Assembly (NCBI RefSeq): GCF_900176005.1
Contig: NZ_LT838272.1
Span: 1,011,587-1,075,586 of the forward strand
Source of the DNA: Thermanaeromonas toyohensis ToBE
GTDB taxonomy: Bacteria > Bacillota > DSM-521 > Neomoorellales > Neomoorellaceae
Direction of reading: 5' to 3'
Length of the DNA: 64,000 nt
Position numbers and translations under genes: made by a program. This document shows positions 42,328 to 52,510 of this stretch, in pieces (the first letter of the stretch is position 1; every line of letters begins with the position of its first letter). The notes under the pieces are model-generated. The model saw only the letters and a list, made by a program, of their open reading frames with translations, was not told the origin of the DNA and made no database searches.

Positions 42328-43449
42328 TTGCGGGTAGTAGTTACTGGTGGGGGTACCGGAGGGCATGTCTATCCGGCCTTGGCCATTGCCCAGGGCCTAC
42401 TTAAGGCCCGACCGGGCATAGAGGTTTTATATATAGGCACCCATCGAGGACTAGAGGCCGAGGTAGTTACTAGAGCAGGGCTGCCTCTAGCCACTATAAC
42501 AGTCCAGGGGTTAGAAAGAAGGCGCCTTTGGAAAAACTTTCAAGCTCTAGCTCGGTTAGGTCGGGGGATCTGGGAAGCCTATAAGTTATTGCGCTGCTTC
42601 CAACCTCAGGTAGTGGTGGGTACGGGGGGCTATGTATGTGCTCCAGTATGTGTAGTGGCTGCTGCCCTTCGGATTCCAATTATTCTCCATGAACAAAATG
42701 CCTTCCCTGGCCTTACTAACCGCTGGTTGGCCAGAGTGGCCCGGACGGTTTGCCTGACCTTCCCGGAGGCTAAAAAATATTTCCCGTCGCGGGTAGAGTT
42801 AATTACTACTGGCCTTCCGGTACGGCCCGAGATCATATCAGCTGACCGAGGGAAAGCTAGAGCAGAACTAAATCTTAAGCCGGACCAATTTTTTATCCTG
42901 ATCGTAGGAGGAAGCCAGGGTGCCCGAAGCTTGAATCAAGCTGCGCTTTCCCTTTTCCGGGCCTATCAGGGACAACCCTCCCTTAAGATACTCCATGTGG
43001 CTGGTCGTCAGGATTATGAACGTTTAAAGGCCCAAGCAGAGGAATGGGGGATACAATTGGACAAAAATGGAAATATTACCATTGTACCTTATCTACACGA
43101 TATACATATAGCCTTGGCAGCAGCTGATTTGGTGATAGGCCGAGCTGGAGCCTCTTTCCTAGCGGAAGTGCTAGTAAGGGGCCTGCCTACTATTCTTATA
43201 CCGTATCCTTATGCAGCCAGCAATCATCAGGAATATAACGCCCGCGCGGTAGCTAAACAAGGGGCAGCCATAATCGTACGCGATAGTGAGTTAACAACGG
43301 GAAAACTCCTGCGGACAGTAGAGAGCCTTTTAGCTGACCCGGAAAAACTTAAAAGAATGGCCCAAGCTAGCGCTCGTTTAGGCCGGCCAGATGCCTTGGA
43401 GAAGATTGTGACTAAGATACTGGCGTTGGCAGAGGAGCGTCACCCTTGA
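42328..43449 (+). CDS. murG: UDP-GlcNAc lipid I transferase MurG
   Basis: 373 residues. VTGGGTGGHVYPALAIAQGL is the lipid I-binding loop; VVGTGGYVCAP, HEQNAFPGLTNRWLAR and GRAGASFLAEVLVRGLPTIL belong to the donor site. Makes lipid II at the inner membrane face. TTG start after AAGGGGAGGTAA; the stop overlaps the murC start (TTGA). Confidence 0.97.
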   Translation: MRVVVTGGGTGGHVYPALAIAQGLLKARPGIEVLYIGTHRGLEAEVVTRAGLPLATITVQGLERRRLWKNFQALARLGRGIWEAYKLLRCFQPQVVVGTGGYVCAPVCVVAAALRIPIILHEQNAFPGLTNRWLARVARTVCLTFPEAKKYFPSRVELITTGLPVRPEIISADRGKARAELNLKPDQFFILIVGGSQGARSLNQAALSLFRAYQGQPSLKILHVAGRQDYERLKAQAEEWGIQLDKNGNITIVPYLHDIHIALAAADLVIGRAGASFLAEVLVRGLPTILIPYPYAASNHQEYNARAVAKQGAAIIVRDSELTTGKLLRTVESLLADPEKLKRMAQASARLGRPDALEKIVTKILALAEERHP

Positions 43450-44909
43450 CTTTAGCTCGGCATATCATACAGATGAGTAGAGAGGCTGCTGATGGGGGGA
43501 AAGGAGATGACAGCTTGTCGCTAAAAGGCTGGACCCATTTTGTTGGTATCGGCGGGGTGGGCATGAGCGGGTTGGCGCAGTTACTCCTGGCTTCAGGCCA
43601 CCCGGTTTCGGGTTCCGATATAAAGAAAAACAAATATACGGAACTCCTTGAAGAGAGGGGTGCGATAATTTACCAAGGGCATCACGCCAGCCATATCGGT
43701 CCTCTAGTTCGGCGGGTGGTAGTTTCCTCGGCCATTTCCCCTGAAAACCCGGAGGTGAAAGAAGCGGAAAGGCGAGGATTAGAGATAATTAAAAGGGGGA
43801 AATTATTGGCCGAGCTTATGTTCCCTCACAGGGGTATAGCGGTGGCAGGAGCCCACGGGAAGACGACTACTTCGGCCATGATCAGCCTTATCCTATGGCA
43901 GGGGGGCCTCGATCCCACAGCGGTGATAGGTGGGTATGTCCCGGGACTGGGCAGCAATGCCCGCCTGGGGAATTCGCCCTTTTTTGTAGCAGAAGCCGAT
44001 GAAAGCGACGGTTCTTTTTTATGGCTCAATCCAGAAATAGCAGTAGCCACCAACATTGAGGATGATCACCTGGATCATTACGGTACCTTAGAGGGTATTG
44101 TAGAGGCTTTCCGGGATTTCTTGCATAGAGTAAGGCCTGGGGGAGCAGCGGTTCTCTGCCTGGAGGATGCTCTCCTATGGAGATTAATTCCAGAGGTAAA
44201 AAGAACAATAATAACCTATGGTTTCCGTAGCGATGCCCATTACCAGGCCCGGGATGTTAAGCTTAAGGGCCTGGGTAGCCAGAGTAAAATTTATGGTCAT
44301 GGGAAATTACTAGGAGAGCTAGAGCTTAAAGTTCCTGGAATGCACAACGTCCTTAACGCCCTGGCTGCCATAGCTGTGGCGCACCGGTTAGAAGTACCCT
44401 GGCTGGCTATCCAGGATGCTCTAGCTACCTTCCGGGGGGTGGAACGGAGGTTCCAGATTTTACAGGATGCTGGGGATATCTGGGTGGTAGATGATTATGC
44501 CCATCATCCCACCGAAATCCGGGCTACCTTAGCGGCTGCCCGTCAGGTAAGAGCTAAACGCATTGTGGCCATCTTCCAACCTCACCGGTATACGCGTACC
44601 TTTTATTTACATCGCGAATTGGCTCGCGCCTTACAGGGAGCAGATATGGTGATTATCAATGATATATATCCTGCAGGGGAGAAACCTTTGCCGGGTGTGC
44701 ATGCTCGGCTCATAGTGCAGGCTTTAGAAGAAGCTGGGCATCCCGCCGTACACTATCTACCTTCAGGAACGGCTACTTTAGAGTTTTTAAGAAAAAATAT
44801 CCGGCCAGGGGATCTAGTTCTCACTTTGGGCGCTGGGGACGTCTACGAGATTGGAGAAGAGCTGGCCCGGTATCTTGAGGCGGGGAGCGGGGCTCGGGTG
44901 GAGGGATAA
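43446..44909 (+). CDS. murC: UDP-MurNAc L-alanine ligase MurC
   Basis: 487 residues from TTG 43446 (GAGGAG upstream). FVGIGGVGMSGLAQLLLASG, P-loop AGAHGKTTTSAMISLIL, EADESDGSFLWLNPEIAVAT and DDYAHHPTEIRATLAAAR are diagnostic. Adds the first stem residue. The first 28 residues ahead of the nucleotide fold are poorly conserved, so ATG 43473 is also possible. Confidence 0.96.
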   Translation: MTLARHIIQMSREAADGGKGDDSLSLKGWTHFVGIGGVGMSGLAQLLLASGHPVSGSDIKKNKYTELLEERGAIIYQGHHASHIGPLVRRVVVSSAISPENPEVKEAERRGLEIIKRGKLLAELMFPHRGIAVAGAHGKTTTSAMISLILWQGGLDPTAVIGGYVPGLGSNARLGNSPFFVAEADESDGSFLWLNPEIAVATNIEDDHLDHYGTLEGIVEAFRDFLHRVRPGGAAVLCLEDALLWRLIPEVKRTIITYGFRSDAHYQARDVKLKGLGSQSKIYGHGKLLGELELKVPGMHNVLNALAAIAVAHRLEVPWLAIQDALATFRGVERRFQILQDAGDIWVVDDYAHHPTEIRATLAAARQVRAKRIVAIFQPHRYTRTFYLHRELARALQGADMVIINDIYPAGEKPLPGVHARLIVQALEEAGHPAVHYLPSGTATLEFLRKNIRPGDLVLTLGAGDVYEIGEELARYLEAGSGARVEG

Positions 44910-44922
44910 AAGGTTAGGCGAT

Positions 44923-45837
44923 ATGAACGATCTTAGTTCCTTGGGCGCGGAGCTACAGCGTTATATCATGGGCCAGGTATTGATAGATGAGCCCCTGTCC
45001 CGACATACCACTTTCCGCATCGGCGGGCCAGCCGATCTCCTGGTCTTGCCTATAAGCCGCGCGGACCTGGAGGCTTGTTTAGAGTTTAGCCGCCAAAAGG
45101 GAGTACCTTTGCACATTATGGGTAAAGGGTCCAACCTTTTGGTACGGGAAAGGGGGGTCCGAGGCTTAGTAATAAAAACCACCAAATTGTCCCGCATACG
45201 GGTAGAAGATTTAAGTATACGGGCAGAAGCCGGGGCTTCGCTAGCTAGAGTTCTTTCTGTAGCCCAGAAAGCTGGCCTTTCCGGTCTAGAATTTGCCACC
45301 GGTATCCCAGCTACATTAGGCGGGGCTACAGTAATGAATGCTGGAACACCAGATGGGTTCCTGGGAGAAGTAATCTTAAAGGTGGAGGTTTTGGATAAAG
45401 AAGGGCGATTTCTATTCCTAGAGAGTAGTGAGCTGGGATTTGGATACCGTGAGAGCCGGCTTAAAGGTTCCGGCCTGGTAATAGTAACCGTAGAGTTGGC
45501 TTTGAAACCTGGGGATCCTAAAGAGATTGCTAGACTAATAGCAGAGAGATTAGCCTTGCGCCGTCGGAAACAGCCCCTGGCTTGGCCTAATGCCGGGTGT
45601 ATCTTTAAAAACCCTCCGGGTTACGCTGCCGGATGGCTGATAGAGCAGGCAGGAGCCAAGGGCTGGCGCCAGGGGGATGCTGAAGTTTCTACCACCCATG
45701 CCAATTTCATTATCAACCGCGGAAAGGCTACAGCCTCTGATGTTCTAGCTTTAGTGGAGAGGATCCGGGAAGCGGTGTTCAGGCGCTTTGGTATATATCT
45801 TGAGCTAGAAATTGAAACTTGGGGAGAAGGCCCCTAA
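44923..45837 (+). CDS. murB: UDP-enolpyruvyl-GlcNAc reductase MurB
   Basis: 304 residues from ATG 44923 (AAGGTTAGG upstream). FAD-binding HTTFRIGGPADLLVLP, GKGSNLLVRERGVRG, GIPATLGGATVMNAGT, and the catalytic Ser region AEVSTTHANFIINRG. Reduces enolpyruvyl to lactyl on the sugar. Placed between murC and murA, so both steps of UDP-MurNAc formation are adjacent. Confidence 0.96.
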   Translation: MNDLSSLGAELQRYIMGQVLIDEPLSRHTTFRIGGPADLLVLPISRADLEACLEFSRQKGVPLHIMGKGSNLLVRERGVRGLVIKTTKLSRIRVEDLSIRAEAGASLARVLSVAQKAGLSGLEFATGIPATLGGATVMNAGTPDGFLGEVILKVEVLDKEGRFLFLESSELGFGYRESRLKGSGLVIVTVELALKPGDPKEIARLIAERLALRRRKQPLAWPNAGCIFKNPPGYAAGWLIEQAGAKGWRQGDAEVSTTHANFIINRGKATASDVLALVERIREAVFRRFGIYLELEIETWGEGP

Positions 45838-45854
45838 AAGGGGAGGGAAAGGCC

Positions 45855-47111
45855 GTGGAATGTTTAAAGATTGTAGGAGGTTATCCCTTGGAAGGAGAAA
45901 TAAAGGTTAGCGGGGCCAAGAACGCCATTCTCCCCATCATGGCAGCCACTTTGTTAACCCGGCATCCCTGTTGCCTGGAAGGTGTCCCGGATTTAATTGA
46001 TGTGAAAGTGATGGGAGAAGTTATAAAAACATTGGGAGTTAAGATTAAAAAGGAAGGAGATACCCTTTATATCGACCCTTCTTTAGCCCAGGAGAGGGAG
46101 ATACAGCCCGATTTAACTAGACGGCTAAGGGCCTCAAACCTCATAATGGGCCCCCTTCTTAGCCGGTGGCACCGCTTTCGTGTAGCTTATCCAGGTGGTT
46201 GCGCTATAGGGTCGCGTCCCCTGGATCTGCACCTTAAGGGGTTTATAGCTATGGGGGCCACTATCCGGGAAGCCCAGGGATTTATTGAAGCTACGGCACC
46301 CCGGTTATATGGAGCTGATATTCATTTAGATTTCCCTAGTGTAGGAGCCACCGAAAACCTTATGATGGCGGCGGTTCTGGCTGAAGGAGTAACTATCCTG
46401 CGGAATGTAGCGCGGGAACCCGAAATTGTTGACTTACAAAATTTTCTTAACAAAATGGGGGCTAAGGTGCAAGGAGCAGGTCAGGATGTTATCAGAATAG
46501 AAGGTGTGCCAGAACTCCGGGGAGCTAGGCACCGTATCATCCCTGACCGTATCGAGGCCGGAACTTACCTGGTGGCTGCGGCAGGAACTAGGGGGAGGCT
46601 TTACGTAAGGGGAGCCCAGGTCGAACATCTGGCTGCTGTATTAGCTAAACTCCGAGAGATGGGAGCATACATTAGAGAGGAAAAGAATGGCATCTACCTG
46701 GAAGCAAAGAAACGCTTACAAGCGGTGGATTGTAAGACACTCCCTTATCCCGGTTTTCCTACTGATATGCAGCCCCAGATTATGGCCTTGATGACCACAG
46801 CTCAAGGGACTGGAATTATTATCGAAAGCATTTTTGAAAACCGCTTTCACCACGCAGCCGAACTTAAGAGAATGGGTGCCGATATTAAAATAGAAGGAAG
46901 AATTGCTATCGTTACTGGGGTATCTACTTTAAGTGGTGCCCTAGTAGAAGCCCGGGATTTAAGGGGTGCAGCAGCCTTGGTGATCGCTGGACTAATGGCC
47001 GAAGGTTTAACCTCTGTGGAAGGAGTGCACCATTTAGACCGTGGCTACGAAAGGCTGGAAAACAAACTACAATCTTTGGGAGCCAAGTTATGGCGGGAGA
47101 AATCAGAATAA
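45855..47111 (+). CDS. murA: UDP-GlcNAc 1-carboxyvinyltransferase MurA
   Basis: 418 residues from GTG 45855 (GGGGAGGG upstream). VSGAKNAILPIMAATLL, the active-site loop YPGGCAIGSRPLDLH containing the Cys that binds PEP and fosfomycin, and GFPTDMQPQIMALM are family signatures. First committed step of peptidoglycan precursor synthesis. Confidence 0.97.
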   Translation: MECLKIVGGYPLEGEIKVSGAKNAILPIMAATLLTRHPCCLEGVPDLIDVKVMGEVIKTLGVKIKKEGDTLYIDPSLAQEREIQPDLTRRLRASNLIMGPLLSRWHRFRVAYPGGCAIGSRPLDLHLKGFIAMGATIREAQGFIEATAPRLYGADIHLDFPSVGATENLMMAAVLAEGVTILRNVAREPEIVDLQNFLNKMGAKVQGAGQDVIRIEGVPELRGARHRIIPDRIEAGTYLVAAAGTRGRLYVRGAQVEHLAAVLAKLREMGAYIREEKNGIYLEAKKRLQAVDCKTLPYPGFPTDMQPQIMALMTTAQGTGIIIESIFENRFHHAAELKRMGADIKIEGRIAIVTGVSTLSGALVEARDLRGAAALVIAGLMAEGLTSVEGVHHLDRGYERLENKLQSLGAKLWREKSE

Positions 47112-47132
47112 ATTTCCTTTTTTTAGTAGCAC

Positions 47133-47161
47133 CTTGGACAAGTTCAGCCCTTTTGCTATAA
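47133..47161 (+). promoter_or_regulatory. Candidate internal promoter at the ftsQ start
   Basis: TTGGAC, a 17-base spacer and a perfect TATAAT whose last bases fall on the called ftsQ ATG. If active it would make an mRNA beginning inside ftsQ and favour sbp-ftsA-ftsZ. Not proven. Confidence 0.4.
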
Positions 47162-47892
47162 TGGCAGTAAATAAGAGGAAACGCCATCGCCTCCGCCGGT
47201 TATTGATATTTATTTTGTGCTGCACTTCTTTCTTTTTTTTCCTCCACTCTGACTTTTTCAGCCTGCAAAGGGTGGAGGTAGAGGGTAACCGGAGAGTCCC
47301 GGTAGAAGAGATTTACCGCCTTACAGGATTGGAAGTAGGTACTAACCTCTGGCGCATAGATACTAAAGGGGTAGTTGCTCGCCTTAAGAACCACCCCTTG
47401 TTAGAAACAGTGAGTGTAAAACGTAAATGGCCCCATACCTTAGTAATTTATGTGCACGAAAGAGAGCCACTAGCCCTTCTTCCAGGACCGGGAATATTTT
47501 GGGTTCTCGATGGTGGGGGATATATTATGGAGAGTATAAGCCATATAACCTCAAAGAAGCTTCCCCTTATTTCTGGAGTTCAGGTTAAGGGTCAAGTGGG
47601 ACCGGGGACTAAGTTGGAAGACCTGCGGCTTGAGGTAGCTCTAGATGTGTTAAAGGCACTTCCTCCCCAGGCTCGAGAAGAAATAGAAGAAATCCAAGCT
47701 TCTGATCCGGAAAACCTGTTGCTTTATTTGCCAGAAAGGATTAAAGTGAAATTTGGCGATGCTACTTCAGTAGAAGATAAGTGGGAACGATTACAGGGGG
47801 TATTAAAGGACACAAATCAGTTAGGGCTATTAGAGTATATAGATGTAAGCTTTAATGGACCACCAGTTATAAAATTGCGCCAGAAAAGGTGA
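47161..47892 (+). CDS. ftsQ: Cell division protein FtsQ/DivIB
   Basis: 243 residues. Basic N-terminus (NKRKRHRLRR), one membrane helix (LLIFILCCTSFFFFLH), the POTRA domain (LQRVEVEGNRRVPVEEIYRL; VVARLKNHPLLETVSVKRKW) and the beta domain (EREPLALLPGPGIFWVLDGG). No Shine-Dalgarno precedes ATG 47161. The frame is open upstream through murA, but those residues do not resemble FtsQ. Scaffold of the FtsQ-FtsL-DivIC complex. Confidence 0.87.
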   Translation: MAVNKRKRHRLRRLLIFILCCTSFFFFLHSDFFSLQRVEVEGNRRVPVEEIYRLTGLEVGTNLWRIDTKGVVARLKNHPLLETVSVKRKWPHTLVIYVHEREPLALLPGPGIFWVLDGGGYIMESISHITSKKLPLISGVQVKGQVGPGTKLEDLRLEVALDVLKALPPQAREEIEEIQASDPENLLLYLPERIKVKFGDATSVEDKWERLQGVLKDTNQLGLLEYIDVSFNGPPVIKLRQKR

Positions 47893-47899
47893 GGGCGAT

Positions 47900-48229
47900 A
47901 TGTGGTTACCCTTGTTAGGGCTGATGATAGGGATACTGGTAGGCCTGCTCATCCCAGTTAAAATCCCTATAGCCTATGCTAAATACATGTCGGTTGCCGT
48001 ACTGGCTGCCTTGGATTCTGTATTTGGGGGGTTACGGGCTACTTTAGAAAATAATTTTGACCACATTATTTTCCTTTCTGGTTTCTTTGCTAATACTTTG
48101 CTGGCTGCTTTCCTGGCTTACATAGGTGACCAGCTGGGGGTGGAGCTATATTTAGCTGCTGTTTTTGTTTTCGGAGCCCGACTTTTTCAAAACTTAGGCA
48201 TCATCCGTCGCCATCTTTTAAAACGATAA
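47900..48229 (+). CDS. sbp: Small basic protein Sbp (DUF1290)
   Basis: 109 residues, three to four membrane segments. GLMIGILVGLLIPVKIPIAY, VAVLAALDSVFGGLRA and GARLFQNLGIIRRH are the family signatures. It commonly sits between ftsQ and ftsA in Firmicutes; biochemical role unknown. ATG 47900 with GTGAGGGCG upstream. Confidence 0.9.
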   Translation: MWLPLLGLMIGILVGLLIPVKIPIAYAKYMSVAVLAALDSVFGGLRATLENNFDHIIFLSGFFANTLLAAFLAYIGDQLGVELYLAAVFVFGARLFQNLGIIRRHLLKR

Positions 48230-48302
48230 ATTTACTAAAAGTCAAAAGGGAAAACCCGGGATTATGTTGAATTTCCTTTTTAAAACTCCGGAGGTGCCAA
48301 AC

Positions 48303-49538
48303 TTGCCCAAGGGTGAAGTAGTGCTGGGCTTGGATATCGGGAGTACTAAAGTAGTGGCCATAGCCGCTGAGGTTGAGGCAGGGGGACACCTCAATGTCAT
48401 AGGTCTAGGTGAAGTTCCTTCAGGAGGCCTCCGGAGGGGCATTATTGTAGATATCGAGCATACCGCTCAAGCTATAGCTAAAGCTGTGGATACGGCTGAG
48501 CGGATGGCCGGTTATCGCCTGCAGAGAGCCTTTGTAGGGATCACAGGACCCCATATCGAATCCATAAATAACCGGGGGATAGTGGCCGTCACAGGTGAAA
48601 ACAGGGAAATAGGAATAGAAGACGTGGAAAGGGTGCTGCAGGCAGCTAAGATAATTCCTTTAGCTGCCGAGCGTCAGATCATCCATGTACTTCCTCGTCA
48701 GTACATTGTAGATGGCTATAGCGGAATAATTGATCCAGTAGGGATGACGGGTTCCCGGCTAGAAGTAGAAACCCACATTATAACAGCAGCCGGAGCTGCA
48801 GTCCAAAATTTAGTTAAAAGCGTGCAGAGGGCTGGAATAGAAGTACAAGAGCTCGTGCTTAATCCCCTGGCTTCAGCAGAGGCCGTGTTACAGCCGGCTG
48901 AAAAGGAACTGGGGGCGGTAGTGGTCGACCTTGGTGGGGGTACTACGGAAATAGCTATTGTTGCCCAGGGTGGCTTGTGGTTTGCCTCTGTCCTGCCCGT
49001 AGGTGGAGAGCATATTACTAGTGATATAGCAGTAGGCTTACGCACCCCCATCAACCAGGCTGAAAGGCTAAAAAAGGAGTGGGGGCGGGTACCAGCCAGC
49101 GCGGTACCAGATAACGAACTATTTCAGGTACCTAACGTGGGAGGGGAGGGAACACATACTGTCTCTCAAAAGATGCTGGCCAGTATTATAGAACCTCGGG
49201 TGGAGGAGATATTGAGCCTAGTTCGCCGGGAAATCGGGCGGGCAGATTTCAAAGGCTTGCTTCCCGGGGGTGTGGTCTTGACGGGTGGGGGGGCATTATT
49301 ACCAGGTATCGCCCAATTGGCGGGAGAGATACTGGAACTCCCGGTCAGGATCGGGGCCCCGAGCCGTCTGGGAGGCCTGGCAGATATGGTAGCCAGCCCG
49401 GGTTACGCCACTGCTGTGGGATTGGTAATATATGCAGTTAAACATATATCTAAAGCTCAAGTTGCAGTTAGTAAAGAAGGGTTCTGGGGGAACCTCTGGG
49501 GTTACTTTAGGCTATGGTTAAAGGAACTATTTCAATAA
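48303..49538 (+). CDS. ftsA: Cell division protein FtsA
   Basis: 411 residues from TTG 48303, which has GGAGGTG six bases upstream; ATG 48264 gives 13 more residues but a weak ribosome site. Actin-like fold: [19 protein letters not shown], the 1C subdomain, [19 protein letters not shown] (phosphate 2) and [17 protein letters not shown] (adenosine site). The C-terminal amphipathic helix [12 protein letters not shown] would tether FtsZ to the membrane. Overlap with the ftsZ reading frame is avoided if ftsZ starts at 49565. Confidence 0.95.
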   Translation: MPKGEVVLGLDIGSTKVVAIAAEVEAGGHLNVIGLGEVPSGGLRRGIIVDIEHTAQAIAKAVDTAERMAGYRLQRAFVGITGPHIESINNRGIVAVTGENREIGIEDVERVLQAAKIIPLAAERQIIHVLPRQYIVDGYSGIIDPVGMTGSRLEVETHIITAAGAAVQNLVKSVQRAGIEVQELVLNPLASAEAVLQPAEKELGAVVVDLGGGTTEIAIVAQGGLWFASVLPVGGEHITSDIAVGLRTPINQAERLKKEWGRVPASAVPDNELFQVPNVGGEGTHTVSQKMLASIIEPRVEEILSLVRREIGRADFKGLLPGGVVLTGGGALLPGIAQLAGEILELPVRIGAPSRLGGLADMVASPGYATAVGLVIYAVKHISKAQVAVSKEGFWGNLWGYFRLWLKELFQ

Positions 49539-49564
49539 CCCAGGGGAAGAAGGGGGTAGGCAAA

Positions 49565-50629
49565 TTGTTGGAATTTGAAGATGGGGAACTCAATCACCAG
49601 TTTGCAGTAATAAAGGTGGTGGGAGTAGGCGGGGGTGGCAGTAACGCTGTCAATCGGATGATAGCGGCGGGTCTTAAGGGAGTAGAGTTTATTAGTATTA
49701 ATACTGATGCCCAGGCTCTGCGTTTATGCCAAGCGGAACAGAAGATCCAGATCGGAGCTAAACTAACGAAAGGCCTTGGCGCTGGAGCCAACCCAGAAAT
49801 AGGGAAGAAAGCAGCCGAGGAGAGTAGGGAAGAGCTGGCTCAACGGTTGCAAGGGGCTGACATGGTTTTCATTACTGCTGGGATGGGCGGTGGTACAGGA
49901 ACTGGAGCTGCGCCAGTTATAGCCCAGATCGCTAAAGAAGTAGGAGCTTTAACCGTAGGTGTGGTAACACGTCCCTTTAGCTTTGAGGGGCGTCGCCGGG
50001 CCCTTCAAGCCGAAAATGGGATTGCCGAGCTTAGGACTAAGGTAGATACCTTGATCATTATCCCCAACGACCGGCTTTTGCAGGTCGTGGACAAGCAGAC
50101 ATCCATCACCGAAGCTTTCCGCATCGCGGACGATGTGCTACGCCAGGGGGTGCAAGGTATCTCCGATCTTATTACGGTTCCGGGTCTAATAAACCTAGAC
50201 TTTGCTGATGTGAAGACCATCATGAGCGATGCCGGTTCCGCCTTAATGGGTATAGGACGAGCTACGGGCGAAAAACGAGCGGTGGAAGCGGCCAAGATGG
50301 CCATCTCCAGCCCCCTTTTGGAGACTTCCATCGAAGGTGCCCGGGGCGTCCTCCTTAACATTACAGGGGGGCCAAATTTGGGCCTGTTTGAAGTGAATGA
50401 GGCGGCGGAAATTATCGCTTCAGTAGCCGATCCGGAGGCTAATATTATCTTCGGGGCAGTCATCGATGAGAACCTTAAGGATGAGGTGAGGGTGACTGTT
50501 ATAGCCACCGGTTTTGAGGGCCAGCGGCGGGATACCGCGGTCAAGCAGGTAGCGGCCGCCAGGGATATGGAGGTAAAAAGCTTCAACCTTGAAGATTTAG
50601 ATATACCCGCTTTTTTAAGAAGACGCTAG
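49565..50629 (+). CDS. ftsZ: Cell division GTPase FtsZ
   Basis: 354 residues if TTG 49565 is used (GGGGGTAGG upstream), giving the usual short N-terminus before [38 protein letters not shown] is the tubulin signature loop. The C-terminal peptide [11 protein letters not shown] is the binding site for FtsA, SepF and others. The GTG at 49514 is less likely because it lies inside ftsA. Last gene of the dcw run, followed by a terminator. Confidence 0.97.
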   Translation: MLEFEDGELNHQFAVIKVVGVGGGGSNAVNRMIAAGLKGVEFISINTDAQALRLCQAEQKIQIGAKLTKGLGAGANPEIGKKAAEESREELAQRLQGADMVFITAGMGGGTGTGAAPVIAQIAKEVGALTVGVVTRPFSFEGRRRALQAENGIAELRTKVDTLIIIPNDRLLQVVDKQTSITEAFRIADDVLRQGVQGISDLITVPGLINLDFADVKTIMSDAGSALMGIGRATGEKRAVEAAKMAISSPLLETSIEGARGVLLNITGGPNLGLFEVNEAAEIIASVADPEANIIFGAVIDENLKDEVRVTVIATGFEGQRRDTAVKQVAAARDMEVKSFNLEDLDIPAFLRRR

Positions 50630-50664
50630 TAAATGCCCTTACACGTGTTTTTTGGCAAATTCAG

Positions 50665-50692
50665 GGCTGCGGTGAGCAGCCTTTTATTTTTT
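50665..50692 (+). terminator. Intrinsic terminator after ftsZ
   Basis: GGCTGC (50665-50670) and GCAGCC (50676-50681), loop GGTGA, followed by TTTTATTTTTT. It closes the vegetative dcw operon before the sporulation genes. Confidence 0.9.
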
Positions 50693-50707
50693 GGAAGGTG
50701 TCACTAC

Positions 50708-50740
50708 CTGACATTTTTTTCCTACACACTGCTATATAAT
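50708..50740 (+). promoter_or_regulatory. Spo0A-type promoter of the spoIIGA-sigE operon
   Basis: CTGACA (50708-50713) and TATAAT (50735-50740) are separated by 21 bases, too long for ordinary sigma-A use. The Bacillus subtilis spoIIG promoter has the same oddity (22 bp) and needs Spo0A-P. TGTC at 50698-50701 and the reverse TGACA here may be partial 0A boxes, but no full box is seen. Confidence 0.5.
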
Positions 50741-50827
50741 GGAGATGGAAAGCTGGTCTTAAAATCCCAGTTGCCTCATATCATGGTAATAATTAGTGCT
50801 ACAAGTTAGAGAGGGGCCGTGGCGGGG

Positions 50828-51748
50828 GTGCAAGTAATCTACCTGGACATGGTCCTCCTCGTTAACCTGATAATGGATTATATTATTCTGTGGGCTACGG
50901 CTAAGCTAGCCCAAGTAACTAGTAACGGGTGGCGTTTATTGGCCGGGGCTACCTTAGGTTCGGCCTATGCTTTAACCCTTTTTTCTCCCCACAAGGAGCC
51001 CTGGCTGTGGTTGGCAGTCAAAATCCTTTTCTCTTTGGTTATGTTGCTGCTAGCCTTTTATCCTTTAAGTTGGCAGAAACTATTACAGGCCCTAGGCTGT
51101 TTTTACCTGGTATCCTTCATTATGGGTGGGGCTGTAGTCGGCGGTTTATACTTAAGTAATAACTTCTTGGTAACTCCGGTCCTAGCGGGTAGGGGCATCA
51201 TCACCCATCCCCTTCCTTCTGCCTGGTTAGCCTTGGCTGCTTTAACAGCTGTTTTCTTAGTTAACTGGGGAAGCGCCCTTATCAAAAGGAACTTCTGGCA
51301 AGCCTTGCTCCAGCTACCCATAGTAATCGGGTTTAATGGGAAAAGGCTAGCCCTTAAGGCTCTGGTGGATACTGGTAATAACTTGCGGGATCCCCTTACT
51401 GGCCGTCCCGTAATTGTAGTTGAGTACCAGGCTTTGCAATCTATCCTTCCCGAGGAGATCCGGTTAAAGGTGCGGACTGGCGAGGAACCAGAACTAGGGA
51501 AGATCATAGCTTCCCTAGCGGGTACAGCCTGGGCTACCAAGGTGCGCGTCATACCCTTTCATTCTTTAGGACGTACAGGTGGATTGCTCCTGGGCTTTAA
51601 ACCAGACGAAGTTGTTATTTTTTGGGAGGAAAGATTAATCAAAGTGACCGACGTAGTAGTAGGGTTATGTTGGGAACGGCTGGCTCCGGGCGGTAATTAC
51701 CGTGCCTTATTACATCCCGATCTTTTGCAAGTAGAAACTAGGGTATGA
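50828..51748 (+). CDS. spoIIGA: Sigma-E processing aspartic protease SpoIIGA
   Basis: 306 residues from GTG 50828, matching the family start [23 protein letters not shown] 50819 is also possible. Five or so membrane helices fill the first half. The cytosolic half has the retroviral-type active site [20 protein letters not shown] with D181 in DTG. In the mother cell it cuts the pro-sequence from sigma-E when signalled by SpoIIR. The sigE gene starts 19 bases later. Confidence 0.95.
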   Translation: MQVIYLDMVLLVNLIMDYIILWATAKLAQVTSNGWRLLAGATLGSAYALTLFSPHKEPWLWLAVKILFSLVMLLLAFYPLSWQKLLQALGCFYLVSFIMGGAVVGGLYLSNNFLVTPVLAGRGIITHPLPSAWLALAALTAVFLVNWGSALIKRNFWQALLQLPIVIGFNGKRLALKALVDTGNNLRDPLTGRPVIVVEYQALQSILPEEIRLKVRTGEEPELGKIIASLAGTAWATKVRVIPFHSLGRTGGLLLGFKPDEVVIFWEERLIKVTDVVVGLCWERLAPGGNYRALLHPDLLQVETRV

Positions 51749-51767
51749 TTTTAAGGGGGTATGGTTT

Positions 51768-52493
51768 ATGGGCTATTGGAACCGGTGGGCTTTAATTTTA
51801 AGGGTAAATTTAAGCAAACTCCTGGCTACCCTCCGCTGGTTGCAAGAAATCTTCTATGTAACTAGCAGCGAAGCCTTACCCCCGCCCCTTACCAGTGATG
51901 AGGAAAACAATCTGTTGAGCCGCCTGGAAAAGGGGGACTTGGGTGTTAAAACTACACTCATCGAACGCAACCTGCGTTTAGTAGTGTATATTGCCCGCAA
52001 ATTCGAAAATACTGGGGTAGGGATAGAAGATCTGGTGTCCATAGGCACCATCGGGCTCATCAAAGCGGTAAATACCTTTGATCCCAAGAAGCGTATTAAG
52101 CTCGCCACTTATGCCTCCCGCTGTATAGAAAATGAGATTCTCATGCACCTTAGGCGAAATAACAAGACCAGGGTGGAGGTATCCTTTGATGAACCTTTAA
52201 ATATCGATTGGGATGGTAATGAATTGCTCTTATCCGACGTTTTAGGTACAGATAATGATATAATTTACAAATCCATCGAGGAGGAGATGGACCGAAGACT
52301 TTTGCATGCGGCCATGCATAAACTTACTCCCCGGGAACGGAAAATTATGGAATTCCGCTTCGGCCTGGTGGACGGGGTAGAGAAGACACAGAAAGAAGTA
52401 GCCGATATTTTGGGTATCTCGCAATCTTATATATCACGATTAGAAAAAAGGATAATTAAACGGTTACGACGAGAAATAGCCCGCATGGAATAA
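51768..52493 (+). CDS. sigE: Mother-cell sigma factor sigma-E precursor
   Basis: 241 residues. The pro-sequence of about 29 residues is amphipathic and ends in [18 protein letters not shown], nearly the Bacillus cleavage region. Regions 2 ([20 protein letters not shown]), 3 and 4 ([20 protein letters not shown]) are complete. AAGGGGGTATGG precedes ATG 51768. Controls early mother-cell sporulation genes after SpoIIGA processing. A terminator overlaps its last codons. Confidence 0.96.
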   Translation: MGYWNRWALILRVNLSKLLATLRWLQEIFYVTSSEALPPPLTSDEENNLLSRLEKGDLGVKTTLIERNLRLVVYIARKFENTGVGIEDLVSIGTIGLIKAVNTFDPKKRIKLATYASRCIENEILMHLRRNNKTRVEVSFDEPLNIDWDGNELLLSDVLGTDNDIIYKSIEEEMDRRLLHAAMHKLTPRERKIMEFRFGLVDGVEKTQKEVADILGISQSYISRLEKRIIKRLRREIARME

Positions 52494-52509
52494 GCGGGTT
52501 TTTTATTTT
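52480..52509 (+). terminator. Intrinsic terminator overlapping the sigE stop
   Basis: CCCGC (52480-52484) and GCGGG (52494-52498) flank the stop codon, then TTTTTTATTTT. It insulates sigG from the earlier spoIIG transcript. Confidence 0.85.
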
Positions 52510-52510
52510 C

